Shown: positions 33,051 to 42,584 of the stretch, piece by piece
Position numbering within the stretch: the stretch's first letter is position 1
Layout: each line of letters starts with the position of its first letter
Origin: Lachnospiraceae bacterium
GTDB lineage: Bacteria > Bacillota > Clostridia > Lachnospirales > Lachnospiraceae
Assembly: GCA_022767285.1 (NCBI GenBank)
Contig: JALENY010000031.1
Span: 1 to 48,957 of the forward strand
Length of the DNA stretch: 48,957 bases
Reading direction: 5' to 3'
Made by a program: the position numbers and the translations under genes
The notes under the pieces: generated by a model
Told to the model about the DNA's origin: nothing
The model's input: the letters and a program-made list of their open reading frames with translations, nothing else
Database searches by the model: none

Positions 33051-34592
33051 ATGAAATATTTACTGGCAGCAGTCAATGCAAAATACATTCACTCCAATCT
33101 TGCTGTATACAGCCTGAAAGCATTTGCGGAAAAAAAGGGCATTCCGGTTGAAATGAAAGAATATACCATCAACCAGCCCAAAGATTATATATTGAAAGAC
33201 ATTTATCTGCAGAAAGCGGATGCTGTATTCTTTTCCTGCTACATCTGGAATATCAGTTATATAGAATCTATTGTCAAAAACCTGCATGAGGTCAGCCCGA
33301 AACTGCCGATCTTTCTGGGAGGACCGGAAGTTTCTTTTGATGCCCCGAAGGTACTGGAGCGCCTGCCGTTTCTGGCAGGCGTTCTGGTGGGTGAAGGGGA
33401 GGAGACTTTTGCTGAACTTCTTAACTGTGACTGGGACAATCTCCAATGGGGACAGATCTATGACAGTATTCCGGTCTGCATGGATGATCTTCCTTTTGTC
33501 TATGAAACGATGGATATGGCAGAGCTGGAGCATCGGATCCTGTATTATGAGAGCAGCCGCGGATGCCCCTTTTCCTGCAGCTATTGTCTGTCATCGGTGG
33601 ACAAACATCTGCGTTTTCGCAGCCTGGAACTGGTGAAAAAAGAACTTCAGTTTTTCATTGATCATAAGGTACCTCAGGTGAAGTTTGTAGACCGCACATT
33701 TAACTGTAAAAAGGAACATGCGCTTGCAATCTGGAGTTATATTCTGGAGCATGATCAGGGGTATACGAATTTCCATTTTGAAGTGGCGGCAGATCTGCTT
33801 ACGGATGAGATGCTGGAAGTCATGGCGGCTATGCGCCCGGGACTGATCCAGTTGGAAATCGGTGTGCAGTCCACCAATACAGAAACACTGGAAGCCATCC
33901 GAAGAACCATGAAGTTTGAAAAAGTGGCTGAAATCGTGAATCACATTCACAGTTTCAAAAATATACATCAGCATTTGGATCTGATCGCCGGACTGCCTTA
34001 TGAAAATTTTGAGCGCTTTTGCCGGTCTTTTAATGACGTGTATGCACTGGGCCCGAATCAGCTGCAGCTCGGTTTCCTGAAAGTGTTAAAAGGATCTTAC
34101 ATGTATCAGATGGCAGAACACTATGACTGCCGTTATCAGAAAGAAGCTCCGTATGAGGTACTCTCCACAAAATGGCTCACATATGATGAACTGATCAGAC
34201 TGAAATCTGTGGATAAAATGGTTGATATTTATTACAATAGTGGACAGTTTACCACCTGCCTGCCGATGCTTGTGGATGTATTTGAGACGCCTTTTGCCTT
34301 TTTCCGAAATCTCGGTGCATTTTACGAGAAAAAGGGGTATGAGGTGTTATCGCATTCCCGGATCCGGCGCTACGATATTCTTCTGGAATTTGCCCTGGAC
34401 TGTAATGAAGGATTTGGCGGGAGCGTGAAGGCCATTGATACGGAAGAACTGAAAAAACGGATGACCATAGACTTGTATCTTCGGGAAAAACTGAAAAAAG
34501 CGCCTGCCTGGGCAGTGGATTTGAGTCAGGAATATGAATTTGATTATGAAAAACGGGACCCCCTTACCGGAAATGCGCAGATGAACCATTGA
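33051..34592 (+). CDS. B12-binding radical SAM protein (DUF4080 type)
   Basis: A 513-residue enzyme. Residues 1-~130 resemble a cobalamin-binding domain (YLLAAVNAKYIHSNLAVYSLK, FFSCYIWN, FLGGPEVSFD). The radical SAM core has the cluster motif CPFSCSYC (C-x3-C-x2-C), LIQLEIGVQSTN and LDLIAGLPYE. A C-terminal DUF4080 domain follows (KWLTYDELIRLKSVDKMVD). Reaction unknown. The start follows GGAG at 33041. The 146-bp leader since 32904 contains GC-rich imperfect hairpins that I cannot assign to a known riboswitch. Confidence 0.88.
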   Translation: MKYLLAAVNAKYIHSNLAVYSLKAFAEKKGIPVEMKEYTINQPKDYILKDIYLQKADAVFFSCYIWNISYIESIVKNLHEVSPKLPIFLGGPEVSFDAPKVLERLPFLAGVLVGEGEETFAELLNCDWDNLQWGQIYDSIPVCMDDLPFVYETMDMAELEHRILYYESSRGCPFSCSYCLSSVDKHLRFRSLELVKKELQFFIDHKVPQVKFVDRTFNCKKEHALAIWSYILEHDQGYTNFHFEVAADLLTDEMLEVMAAMRPGLIQLEIGVQSTNTETLEAIRRTMKFEKVAEIVNHIHSFKNIHQHLDLIAGLPYENFERFCRSFNDVYALGPNQLQLGFLKVLKGSYMYQMAEHYDCRYQKEAPYEVLSTKWLTYDELIRLKSVDKMVDIYYNSGQFTTCLPMLVDVFETPFAFFRNLGAFYEKKGYEVLSHSRIRRYDILLEFALDCNEGFGGSVKAIDTEELKKRMTIDLYLREKLKKAPAWAVDLSQEYEFDYEKRDPLTGNAQMNH

Positions 34593-34660
34593 GAGGTGTT
34601 TATCAGTGGCGTGAAATGCAAACGAGAAAAGAATTCCGTAAAAATAGATGAGGAATCTGC

Positions 34661-34689
34661 TTGATACTTACAGAAAAATATCTTATGAT
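34661..34689 (+). promoter_or_regulatory. Promoter of the small membrane peptide-vanW operon
   Basis: TTGATA (34661-34666), 17 bp, TATGAT (34684-34689). AGGAGG follows at 34710, before the short reading frame. Confidence 0.7.
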
Positions 34690-34754
34690 GTAGAAAGAAA
34701 ATAAAGCAGGAGGTATGCGGAATCGTCAGAAGAGAGAGTCCGCGATAAGAAAGT

Positions 34755-34850
34755 ATGCTGAATAACAAGTGGAAACGGATCGTTGCAGCTATTATAGCCG
34801 GACTTCTGGTTCTGGCAATGGTGATTCCGATGATTTTGCCGAATGTTTAA
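34755..34850 (+). CDS. 31-residue single-span membrane peptide
   Basis: A short reading frame (MLNNKWKRIVAAI...MILPNV) with a basic N-terminus and one strongly hydrophobic helix. Promoter placement and the 10-bp gap to vanW support it as a translated gene rather than chance; the ribosome binding site (AAGAAAG) is weak. The stop codon sits just before vanW's GAGGAG. Small basic single-span proteins of this kind precede or follow cell-envelope genes in clostridia, but I do not recognise this one. Confidence 0.6.
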   Translation: MLNNKWKRIVAAIIAGLLVLAMVIPMILPNV

Positions 34851-34860
34851 TGAGGAGCAT

Positions 34861-36159
34861 ATGAAAAAAATGAAAGTTTGGAAAGGCGGGGCAATTTTGC
34901 TGACCGTCTTGTTGATGAGCCTGTTGAATCATACAACGGTAAGCGCACAGACAGATGAACGTGCGTTAGACGGCGTTTATATTGACAATGTGAATATATC
35001 CGGTATGACGGAAGCGGAAGCCATGGCTGCTGTGCAGGCAACGATAGAAGAGCGCCTGGACGATTCGATTACATTTACTATGGAAAATAATTCGTTTACC
35101 CTGACGGCGGAGGACCTGGGGTATACATGGCTGCAGAGCGAAGATTTGATTCGGTCTGCTGTTTCGTATGGAAAAAGCGGCAATATTATCAGCAAATATA
35201 AGATTGAGAAGGATCTCCAGCATGAGTCGAAAGTGTTCAACATGGATATCAGCATCGACAGCGGAGCGGTCGAGGCGATTTTGGAAGACGCCTCAAAACG
35301 GTACGATACACCGGTTCAGCAAATGGGACTGAAACATGAGGATGATGGTTCCTTCACGATCCTGGAGGGAAAAAGTGGACGGCAGCTGAATGTGGGTGCC
35401 TCTGCGAACGCGATTCTCTGGTATATGAAGGATAACTGGCATGGCGGCGATACGACCATCGGATTGATTGAGGAGGTTCAGGAACCGTCCGGCGATGTCA
35501 ATGCATTGTCTCAGGTTCAGGATCTGCTGGGAACCTGCTACACAGAATATGGCGGAGGCTCATCCAGCCGTTCTGCAAATGTGAAAAACGGTGCAGAAAA
35601 GATCGACGGAACCGTTCTTTACCCGGGAGAATCTTTTTCTTTTTTAGATGAAACACTTCCTTTTACGGAAGAAAATGGATATGAAAAGGGCAATTCTTAC
35701 GAAAACGGTCGTGTGGTAGAGAGTATCGGAGGCGGCGTCTGTCAGGTATCGTCCACTTTATATGTGGCACTGATCCGTGCAGAGCTGCAGATTGATCTGC
35801 GCTACAGCCATTCTATGCGTGTGGGATATGTTGCCCCGTCTATGGATGCGGCAGTAGCTGAGTATGCAAAGGATCTGATTTTTACCAATAACCAGGACTA
35901 TCCCGTTTATATAGAAGCTACCACGGACGGATGGGCCATTCGGGTCAATATTTACGGAAAAGAGACCAGAAATCCGGGCCGGAAAGTAGACTATGAATAC
36001 GAAATTCTTGACAACAGCGATCCGGCAGTAGATATGGAAGCCATGCTGTGGAAAGTTGTAACAGAAAATGGAGAAGAGACAAGAACAGAATTTAACCACA
36101 GCATCTATTATCTGCCAAAGACCGATGAGGAAGGCGGATCGGAAGAAGAGGAGAATTAA
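34861..36159 (+). CDS. VanW family protein with peptidoglycan-binding domain
   Basis: A 432-residue exported protein. The signal peptide is MKKMKVWKGGAILLTVLLMS..., followed by a PG_binding_4-type region (VYIDNVNISGMTEAEAMAAVQA...SFTLTAEDLGYTW, repeated around residues 130-200). The VanW domain has TVLYPGESFSFLDE, GGGVCQVSSTLYVALIRAEL and IEATTDGWAIRVNIYG. Cell-wall associated; VanW proteins are found beside vancomycin resistance genes and widely in Firmicutes, biochemical role unknown. The start at 34861 follows GAGGAG. The next gene's ATG follows the stop directly (TAAATG). Confidence 0.9.
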   Translation: MKKMKVWKGGAILLTVLLMSLLNHTTVSAQTDERALDGVYIDNVNISGMTEAEAMAAVQATIEERLDDSITFTMENNSFTLTAEDLGYTWLQSEDLIRSAVSYGKSGNIISKYKIEKDLQHESKVFNMDISIDSGAVEAILEDASKRYDTPVQQMGLKHEDDGSFTILEGKSGRQLNVGASANAILWYMKDNWHGGDTTIGLIEEVQEPSGDVNALSQVQDLLGTCYTEYGGGSSSRSANVKNGAEKIDGTVLYPGESFSFLDETLPFTEENGYEKGNSYENGRVVESIGGGVCQVSSTLYVALIRAELQIDLRYSHSMRVGYVAPSMDAAVAEYAKDLIFTNNQDYPVYIEATTDGWAIRVNIYGKETRNPGRKVDYEYEILDNSDPAVDMEAMLWKVVTENGEETRTEFNHSIYYLPKTDEEGGSEEEEN

Positions 36160-37143
36160 ATGAAAATCGGAAAATTACCGGAACCGGTCTTAATCCGTTC
36201 CGTTTTAAAAAAGGTACATCACAGAAGAGAAGAAATCCTGATCGGTCCTGCCGTGGGGCAGGACTGTGCTGCGTTATGTGTGAATGCGGATGAAGCGCTG
36301 GTCATGTCGGCGGATCCCATTACGGGTACCACAAAAGACATCGGAAGCCTGAGCGTATATATCACGACGAACGATCTGGCAGCAGCTGGTGCAGAACCTC
36401 TGGGAATTATGCTGACAGTCATGCTTCCGCCGGACATTGAAGAGACGGAACTGAAGGCTATGATGGAAGATGTGGAGCGCACCTGCGCCGCATTGAATGT
36501 GGAAGTGCTGGGTGGTCATACAGAGATTACGGATGTGGTAAAACAGCCTCTGATATCCGTGACCGGTGTGGCAAAAATGAAACGGGACCGTCTGATCACG
36601 CTGAAAGGCATTGAGGCGGATCAGGATCTGGTGGTGACCAAGTGGATCGGCCTGGAAGCCACAACCATTATAGCAAAGGAAAAAGACCAGGAGCTGGCAG
36701 CGAGATTTTCGCCAAAACTGATCAAAACAGCAAAAGAATTTGATCAGTATCTCTCCGTTATTCCGGAATCAAAAATCGCTATGGAACATGGGGTCAGTGC
36801 TATGCATGACATCACGGAGGGGGGAATTTTCGGAGCACTCTGGGAAATGGCATCCGGAGCCGGTCTCGGTGTGGAGATTGATCTGAAAAAGGTACCGATT
36901 CGTCAGGAAACGGTGGAAGTCTGCGAGTTTTTCAATGTGAATCCATACCTGATCATGTCCAGCGGTTCCATGCTGATTGCTGCGAAAGACGGAAACGGGC
37001 TGGTTGCGAAGCTTACGGCAGCCGGCATTCATGCGGCTGTGATCGGAAGGACCAACAACAGTAATGACCGGATTATCCGGAACGGAGAAGAAATACGATA
37101 TCTGGATAAACCTCAGACGGATGAACTGTATAAGGTGGTATAA
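36160..37143 (+). CDS. AIR synthase-related (HypE/PurM-like) protein
   Basis: A 327-residue ATP-binding protein of the PurM/HypE/ThiL superfamily: IGPAVGQDCAALCV (N-terminal), YITTNDLAAAGAEPLGIMLTVMLPP, VLGGHTEITD, HDITEGGIFGALWEMA. The C-terminal PRIC-type cysteine needed by true HypE is missing; the protein ends LYKVV. So it is a HypE-like protein probably not making hydrogenase cyanide ligands. No hydrogenase genes are in the window. It starts directly after vanW. Confidence 0.85.
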   Translation: MKIGKLPEPVLIRSVLKKVHHRREEILIGPAVGQDCAALCVNADEALVMSADPITGTTKDIGSLSVYITTNDLAAAGAEPLGIMLTVMLPPDIEETELKAMMEDVERTCAALNVEVLGGHTEITDVVKQPLISVTGVAKMKRDRLITLKGIEADQDLVVTKWIGLEATTIIAKEKDQELAARFSPKLIKTAKEFDQYLSVIPESKIAMEHGVSAMHDITEGGIFGALWEMASGAGLGVEIDLKKVPIRQETVEVCEFFNVNPYLIMSSGSMLIAAKDGNGLVAKLTAAGIHAAVIGRTNNSNDRIIRNGEEIRYLDKPQTDELYKVV

Positions 37144-37199
37144 AGCGCTGGAAATAACTTTTTTGTATATTGAAAATATAAGGAAAGGAAGACAATTGT

Positions 37200-37694
37200 A
37201 TGTTCAACATTGTACTTCACGAACCGGAAATCCCGGCTAATACGGGAAATATTGGGCGGACTTGCGTGGCTACAGGAACTCGTCTCCATCTGATCGAGCC
37301 TCTGGGGTTCCATCTGACGGAGAAAAATTTAAAACGTGCCGGCATGGATTATTGGAAAGACCTGGATGTGACTACTTATATTAACTGGGAAGAATTTCTG
37401 GAAAAAAATCCGGGAGCTAAAATCTATATGGCTACCACAAAAGCGCATCAGACATATGCAGATGTTCAATATGAAGATGACTGCTATATCATGTTTGGCA
37501 AAGAAAGTGCGGGAATTCCCGAGGAAATCCTTGTAGACCATGAAGAAACCTGTATTCGCATCCCGATGGCGGAGGATATCCGCTCTTTGAATCTGAGCAA
37601 TTCGGTTGCGATTATTTTATATGAGGCACTGAGGCAGCATAATTTCGAACATTTAAACCCCACCGGTCATCTGCACCGCCTGGAATGGAAATAG
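37200..37694 (+). CDS. trmL: tRNA (cytidine(34)-2'-O)-methyltransferase
   Basis: A 164-residue SPOUT enzyme: NIVLHEPEIPANTGNIGRTC (N-terminal), HLIEPLGFHLTEKNLKRAGMDYW, FGKESAGIPEEIL and the trefoil-knot motif IRSLNLSNSVAIILYEALRQ. It methylates the wobble ribose in tRNA-Leu species. Length is normal. AAGGAAAGG precedes the ATG. A terminator lies at 37782. Confidence 0.95.
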   Translation: MFNIVLHEPEIPANTGNIGRTCVATGTRLHLIEPLGFHLTEKNLKRAGMDYWKDLDVTTYINWEEFLEKNPGAKIYMATTKAHQTYADVQYEDDCYIMFGKESAGIPEEILVDHEETCIRIPMAEDIRSLNLSNSVAIILYEALRQHNFEHLNPTGHLHRLEWK

Positions 37695-37781
37695 AGAATT
37701 TCTGAACATGCTCACCATATAGGTGATATGTTTCAAGGTTATTCACACAGCGTTTCGGAGAAGTGTCACAGCTTTGACGAA

Positions 37782-37825
37782 TAAAGGGCACCGTCAGCAA
37801 AAAGCTGATCGTGCCCTTTAATAAA
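37782..37825. terminator. Bidirectional terminator between trmL and the histidine kinase
   Basis: TAAAGGGCAC (37782-37791) pairs with GTGCCCTTTA (37811-37820), and an inner TCAGC-AAAAA-GCTGA hairpin caps it. A and T residues on the flanks suit both convergent genes. Confidence 0.85.
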
Positions 37826-37853
37826 AATCTTATTGACCGCCGTTTCCTGTCAA

Positions 37854-39257
37854 TCAACCCATATTCAAAGTAAAAATGAACTCCGTTCCAACCCCTTCCG
37901 TACTGATCACATTAATATTCTGCCCGTGTGCATTTACAATCTCTTTTACAATGGCCAGTCCAAGTCCGGTTCCCTTGCGGTCCTTGCCTCTGGAGGTATC
38001 AATCTTATAAAACCGATCCCAGATTTTATTCTGTTTTTCTTTTGGAATCCCCACGCCGAAATCTTTCACGGAAATATACGCTTTTCCATGCTTTTCTGTG
38101 GTCTCGATCGTGATGGTAGAATTCCGATTACTGAATTTTATCGCATTATCCAGAAGGTTATACAGCACCTGCTGGATTTTACCCTTATCAGCAGAAACAT
38201 ACAGATTCTGTCCGGATAAAAGAAGTTCGATCTGTATTTTTTTCTGACGACAGTTTACTTCAAATACGGCTGCCGTATTTTTGATGACAGTATTGATGTC
38301 GAAAGATTCACAGTGGAGAATCATTTGATTATCAATATTATTCAGAGTCAGCATACTCTGGGTCAGTTTTTCCAGACGTTCGGCCTCGGAAGTGATAATA
38401 CCCAGATATCTGGGATACATCTCCGGAGGAATGGTTCCGTCGGAAATGGCTTCCGCGTACCCCTTGATGGAAGTCAGGGGAGAACGGAAATCGTGGGATA
38501 CATTGGCTACGAACTGCTTTTGATATTCACTGCTTCGCTCCAGTTCCTCGCCCATGTAATTCATGGTGGAGGCCAGGTAGCCCATCTCATCGTTTGTGTT
38601 GATGTCTATGTTATATTTCAGGTTCCCGCTGGCATATTCTTTTGCGCCGGTGATGACTTTTTGCAGGGGGATGTATACGCTGATGGTAAAAAGTACCAGT
38701 ATCAGCAATGAGATAACGAAAATAACCGCAAAAATAATGCATACCTGCTGGAGGAGCGCCTCCCGCTGTTTATATAGATTCTGCATGGAATAGTGTATTG
38801 TAACATAGCCGCAGGTGCGCATATTTAATGTTATGGGTACCATAACATTCAGGTGTTCACTTTCCAGCTGGTTATAAAAATGACTTATTTCATAGTATTT
38901 TGGCCCAAAGGCGGCCGGGTCAAAACCCGGGATGGAATCTGGATTTTCCGGGTTCAGAGTTTTTGCAGTGTTGATAAGCACGTTGCCTGAAGTATCCAGA
39001 ATCCAGACCTGAGCGTTCTGATAGGTTGCTACATTCTGAAGGCTGTTGTGCAGATTTTCCAGAGAAGAGGATTTTGAAAAATACTTCACCTGATTGCTGG
39101 AAGCGATGGAATAAGCCTCTTTGTACAGAGCATCACTGGTCTGGCGGATCAGCTGGTTTTCAATGAGCCAGGACCCAAAGGTGGAAATCACAAAGAAGCT
39201 GAGAAATCCGAATACTGCGTAAATAGCCAGAAATTTGACATAGAGGACCTTTTTCAT
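37854..39257 (-). CDS. Sensor histidine kinase
   Basis: A 467-residue membrane kinase. One helix near the N-terminus (~8-30), an extracellular sensor of about 140 residues, a second helix (VCIIFAVIFVISLLILVLFTI), a HAMP domain, the dimerisation domain with the phospho-His in FVANVSHDFRSPLTSIKGYAEA, then ATPase motifs N (NLLDNAIKFS), G1 (DFGVGIP) and G2 (GTGLGLAIV). It starts 3 bp after the response regulator on the same strand, forming a PhoP/PhoR-like pair. The signal is unknown. Confidence 0.92.
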   Translation of the reverse strand: MKKVLYVKFLAIYAVFGFLSFFVISTFGSWLIENQLIRQTSDALYKEAYSIASSNQVKYFSKSSSLENLHNSLQNVATYQNAQVWILDTSGNVLINTAKTLNPENPDSIPGFDPAAFGPKYYEISHFYNQLESEHLNVMVPITLNMRTCGYVTIHYSMQNLYKQREALLQQVCIIFAVIFVISLLILVLFTISVYIPLQKVITGAKEYASGNLKYNIDINTNDEMGYLASTMNYMGEELERSSEYQKQFVANVSHDFRSPLTSIKGYAEAISDGTIPPEMYPRYLGIITSEAERLEKLTQSMLTLNNIDNQMILHCESFDINTVIKNTAAVFEVNCRQKKIQIELLLSGQNLYVSADKGKIQQVLYNLLDNAIKFSNRNSTITIETTEKHGKAYISVKDFGVGIPKEKQNKIWDRFYKIDTSRGKDRKGTGLGLAIVKEIVNAHGQNINVISTEGVGTEFIFTLNMG

Positions 39258-39260
39258 GAG

Positions 39261-39962
39261 TTACTTCACCTCAAATTTGTAACCGATGCCCCAGACGGTA
39301 CTGATTGACCAGTTTTTGTGATCCTTGATTTTTTCGCGCAGACGTTTGATGTGTACGTCTACAGTACGGGTGTCACCAATGTACTCATAACCCCAGATAT
39401 GATCCAGAAGCTGCTCACGTGTGAAAACCTGATTGGGTGAAGATGCAAGAAAATACAGAAGTTCCAGTTCCTTCGGAGGCATGTCAACCGGATTTCCGTT
39501 GTACAGTACGGAGTAATTGGTCAGGTTGATGATCAGATCCGGATATTCCACATATTTTCCGTTGGTCTGAGAGCTGACCGCTTTCTCGGACTGTTGGGAC
39601 CGGCGCAGCACAGCTTTTACCCTGGCAACCAGTTCCTTAGAATCAAATGGTTTGATAATGTAATCGTCAGCACCCAATTCCAGTCCCAGCACCTTGTCAA
39701 AAATCTCTCCTTTTGCGGAAAGCATGATGATCGGCGTATTGGATTTCTGGCGCACCTCACGGCAAACCTGATAGCCGTCAATACCGGGCAGCATCAGATC
39801 CAGAAGGATCAGATTCGGGGAAAAGGTTTTTATGACGCGCAGAGCTTCCTCGCCGTCGTTTACAATTTTTGTCTCAAAACACTCTTTCGTCAGATAGAGT
39901 GAGATCAGTTCTGCTATGTTGTTGTCATCATCGACAATCAGTATTTTTTGTCTGTTCGCCAT
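39261..39962 (-). CDS. OmpR/PhoB-family response regulator
   Basis: A 233-residue regulator. Receiver domain: acidic pair DDD near residue 11, phosphoacceptor Asp in LILLDLMLPGIDG, Lys in DDYIIKPFD. The C-terminal winged helix ends TREQLLDHIWGYEYIGDTRTVDVHIKRLREKI. GGAGG precedes the ATG. It lies between mutS2 (15 bp upstream) and its kinase, so the three are likely co-transcribed. Direct repeats typical for this regulator class occur upstream of the gene at 42585. Confidence 0.94.
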   Translation of the reverse strand: MANRQKILIVDDDNNIAELISLYLTKECFETKIVNDGEEALRVIKTFSPNLILLDLMLPGIDGYQVCREVRQKSNTPIIMLSAKGEIFDKVLGLELGADDYIIKPFDSKELVARVKAVLRRSQQSEKAVSSQTNGKYVEYPDLIINLTNYSVLYNGNPVDMPPKELELLYFLASSPNQVFTREQLLDHIWGYEYIGDTRTVDVHIKRLREKIKDHKNWSISTVWGIGYKFEVK

Positions 39963-39976
39963 GGGAACACCTCCTG

Positions 39977-42355
39977 CTATTTTTTGAATTCTACAATGGT
40001 AACACCGGCATCTCCTTCGCCAAATTCGCCCAGGCGGTAGGATTTTACGTGGCGTTGCTTTTTCAGATAATTGTGGACACCTTTTCTGAGCGCACCGGTT
40101 CCTTTTCCGTGTACAATACGGACGGAGGGCAGGTGGGCCAGATAGGCATCGTCCAGATATTTGTCCAGTTCTGCCAGCGCTTCATCCACAGTTTTCCCGA
40201 GAAGATTGATTTCTGTGGAAACACTGGAGGATTTGGACATTTTAATTTTCCCGGCACCGGTTTTTGCGAGCTTCGGCCCGGTGATCTCGGCTTCATCCGG
40301 ATTCCGTTCCAGATCGGACAGATTGACTTTCATGCGCATGATCCCGGCCTGCACAAACAGATTGCCGTGGCTGTCCGGCAGAGAGCTCACCGTTCCTTTC
40401 AGATTCAGACTCAGTATTTTGATACCGTCTCCCAGTCGGAGGTCTTTGGCAGTCAGTTTTCCGGTTTTGGCAACCGGTTTTATGGACAGCTTGTTATCGA
40501 CTTTATCCATTTTTTTTCGCAGTTTTTCCCGCTCCTGTTCCAGCTCTTTGGCGGAAATGTTTTCTTTTCCGAATTTATGAAACTTGCGCATGGTCTCATC
40601 GGCGTATTCTTTTGCCTCTTTCAGAATGCGGCGGGCTTCTTCGTTGGCCTGACTGATAATTTTTTCTCTGCGCTGGTCCAGCTTCTCCTGTTTGGATTCC
40701 AGTTCTTCCTTCAATGCGGCGATCTCTGTTTTGTAGCGCTCGGCTTCCATCCGGTCTTTTTCCAGCGTGATACGGCTGGCTTCCAGATTGGTGATCACGT
40801 CTTCAAAGGATTCTTCCTCTTCCGTAAGCTGTTCTTTTGCCTTTTTAATGATGTAGTCCGGCAGCCCCAGCTTGGAGGAGATCGCAAACGCGTTACTTTT
40901 TCCGGGAACTCCGATCAGAAGTCGATATGTGGGGCTTAAGGTATCTACGTTGAACTCGCAGGAGCCGTTTTCCACGCCCGGGGTTGAGAGGGCAAAAAGC
41001 TTCAGTTCACTGTAATGGGTCGTGGCCATGGTGCGGACTCCGCGTTTATGCAGAGTAGACAAAATGGCAATGGCGAGAGCTGCTCCCTCGGTCGGGTCTG
41101 TTCCGGCGCCTAACTCGTCAAATAAGACAAGGGACTGACGGTCGGCATCTTCCAGAAAAGATACGATATTTGTCATATGGGAAGAAAAGGTACTGAGACT
41201 CTGCTCGATGCTCTGTTCATCCCCAATATCAGCGTAAACCTCTCGGAAAACAGACAGTTCGGATCGATCCATCGCCGGTATATGGAGCCCTGCCTGGCCC
41301 ATCAGTGTCAATAGCCCTACGGTTTTCAGGGAAACGGTTTTTCCGCCGGTGTTGGGTCCGGTGATGATCAGCAGGTGGAAATGTCCCCCCAGACTTACGT
41401 CGATGGGTACTACTTTTTTTCGGTCGATCAGAGGATGGCGGGCTTTTTTTAGCCGTATAAATCCGTTCCTGTTAAAAACCGGCATGGAGGCATTTTGCTC
41501 CATAGCCAGCGCAGCGCGGGCAAAAATGAAGTCCAGATCCACCATGATTTTGAAGTCTGTATGAAGCTCCTCCAGATGAGGTGCGCACAATTCGCTCAAG
41601 TTGGCCAGAATAACTTCGATTTCTTCTGCCTCTTTAATCTCCAGCTGACGGATGTCATTATTCAATTTTACGATAGCAGCCGGTTCGATAAACACAGTGG
41701 AACCGGTGGAAGACTGGTCGTGAATAATACCGGATACAGAGTTCTTGTGCTCGGCCTTCACCGGAATGCAGTAGCGGCCGTCACGGGTGGTGACCAGACT
41801 GTCCTGGAGATAATCCCGGGCGCTTCCGGTAATGATGCGGCTCAGTTCTGTATGGATTTTGTCACCCAGCTGCTTTATGGAACGCCGGATGCTGCGAAGG
41901 GCAGGACTGGCGTCGTCGCTGATCTCGTCTTCAGACAAAATGCAACGGCGGATTTCCGAAGATACGGGGGTCAGCGGTTCCAGAGACTGAAAATAAACAT
42001 CAAGACAATCCTCCGGATCGTTCTCCCGGTCATGGCGCCCATAGGATTTGACGCGGGCACAGTTTTCCAGGAGTCCGGCGATGGTGAGCAGTTCAGCAAT
42101 ACCTAAAGTACTGCCCACTTCCACGCGCTTCAGTGAGGCGCGGATATCTTTTGCATTGCCAAATGAGATGTTTCCCTTCTTAAACAGGCGGGAGAGTGCG
42201 GCAGCCGTCTGCTGCTGCATAGTTTCTATGATAGAAAGATCATCGGAGGGCTTCAGCTCCTGACAGAGACTTTTTCCGGCAGGGGAAGAAGCGTGAGCAG
42301 TCAGACGCTCGATGATTTTATAGAATTCCAGTGTTTTTAATGCTTTTTGATTCAT
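39977..42355 (-). CDS. mutS2: Endonuclease MutS2
   Basis: A 792-residue MutS2. ATPase Walker A is ITGPNTGGKTVSLKT, Walker B is LVLFDELGAGTDPTEG, and TTHYSELK completes the site. A long Glu/Lys coiled coil (~510-620) follows, then a KOW-like region, and the C-terminal Smr nuclease domain (NLLGKTVDEALAELDKYLDD ... VRIVHGKGTGALRKGV). MutS2 acts on branched DNA and on collided ribosomes in Firmicutes. A full-length antisense open frame at 39869-40939 is only a shadow of this gene. Confidence 0.96.
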   Translation of the reverse strand: MNQKALKTLEFYKIIERLTAHASSPAGKSLCQELKPSDDLSIIETMQQQTAAALSRLFKKGNISFGNAKDIRASLKRVEVGSTLGIAELLTIAGLLENCARVKSYGRHDRENDPEDCLDVYFQSLEPLTPVSSEIRRCILSEDEISDDASPALRSIRRSIKQLGDKIHTELSRIITGSARDYLQDSLVTTRDGRYCIPVKAEHKNSVSGIIHDQSSTGSTVFIEPAAIVKLNNDIRQLEIKEAEEIEVILANLSELCAPHLEELHTDFKIMVDLDFIFARAALAMEQNASMPVFNRNGFIRLKKARHPLIDRKKVVPIDVSLGGHFHLLIITGPNTGGKTVSLKTVGLLTLMGQAGLHIPAMDRSELSVFREVYADIGDEQSIEQSLSTFSSHMTNIVSFLEDADRQSLVLFDELGAGTDPTEGAALAIAILSTLHKRGVRTMATTHYSELKLFALSTPGVENGSCEFNVDTLSPTYRLLIGVPGKSNAFAISSKLGLPDYIIKKAKEQLTEEEESFEDVITNLEASRITLEKDRMEAERYKTEIAALKEELESKQEKLDQRREKIISQANEEARRILKEAKEYADETMRKFHKFGKENISAKELEQEREKLRKKMDKVDNKLSIKPVAKTGKLTAKDLRLGDGIKILSLNLKGTVSSLPDSHGNLFVQAGIMRMKVNLSDLERNPDEAEITGPKLAKTGAGKIKMSKSSSVSTEINLLGKTVDEALAELDKYLDDAYLAHLPSVRIVHGKGTGALRKGVHNYLKKQRHVKSYRLGEFGEGDAGVTIVEFKK

Positions 42356-42451
42356 TTTGATGTTCCTCTTTCTGCTTATGGCCTTCCCTATTAGTTTACC
42401 CTATTCTACCCTCAATTGACAAGAGCACAGGCGGCCGGGATGAAATAAATT

Positions 42452-42550
42452 TTGACTTCAATACCAGAGAATATTTATGGTATTTAAATTCGGAGCGGCA
42501 TAAAAAATCTAAGACATATTCATAAAAAGTTCATAAACATCTGGTAAAAT
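42452..42550 (+). promoter_or_regulatory. Regulatory region upstream of the HtrA-like gene
   Basis: Two exact copies of TTCATAAA (42519-42526 and 42530-42537) lie 11 bp apart, the helical spacing used by PhoB/OmpR-type regulators. A -10-like TAAAAT (42545-42550) follows closely, so the repeats take the place of a -35 box. A second, separate promoter candidate is TTGACT (42452-42457) with TATGGT (42476-42481, 18 bp). Confidence 0.5.
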
Positions 42551-42584
42551 ATTGTCACTATATAGAAAACAGGAACCATAAGAT

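Noticed and set aside
36160-37143. Genuine HypE hydrogenase maturation protein
   Set aside because: C-terminal cysteine motif needed for cyanide transfer is missing and no hydrogenase genes are nearby; kept as HypE-like only.
39869-40939. A 356-codon open frame antisense to mutS2
   Set aside because: Phe/Gln-rich composition from reversed coding bias, no domain, and mutS2 itself is unambiguous on the other strand.
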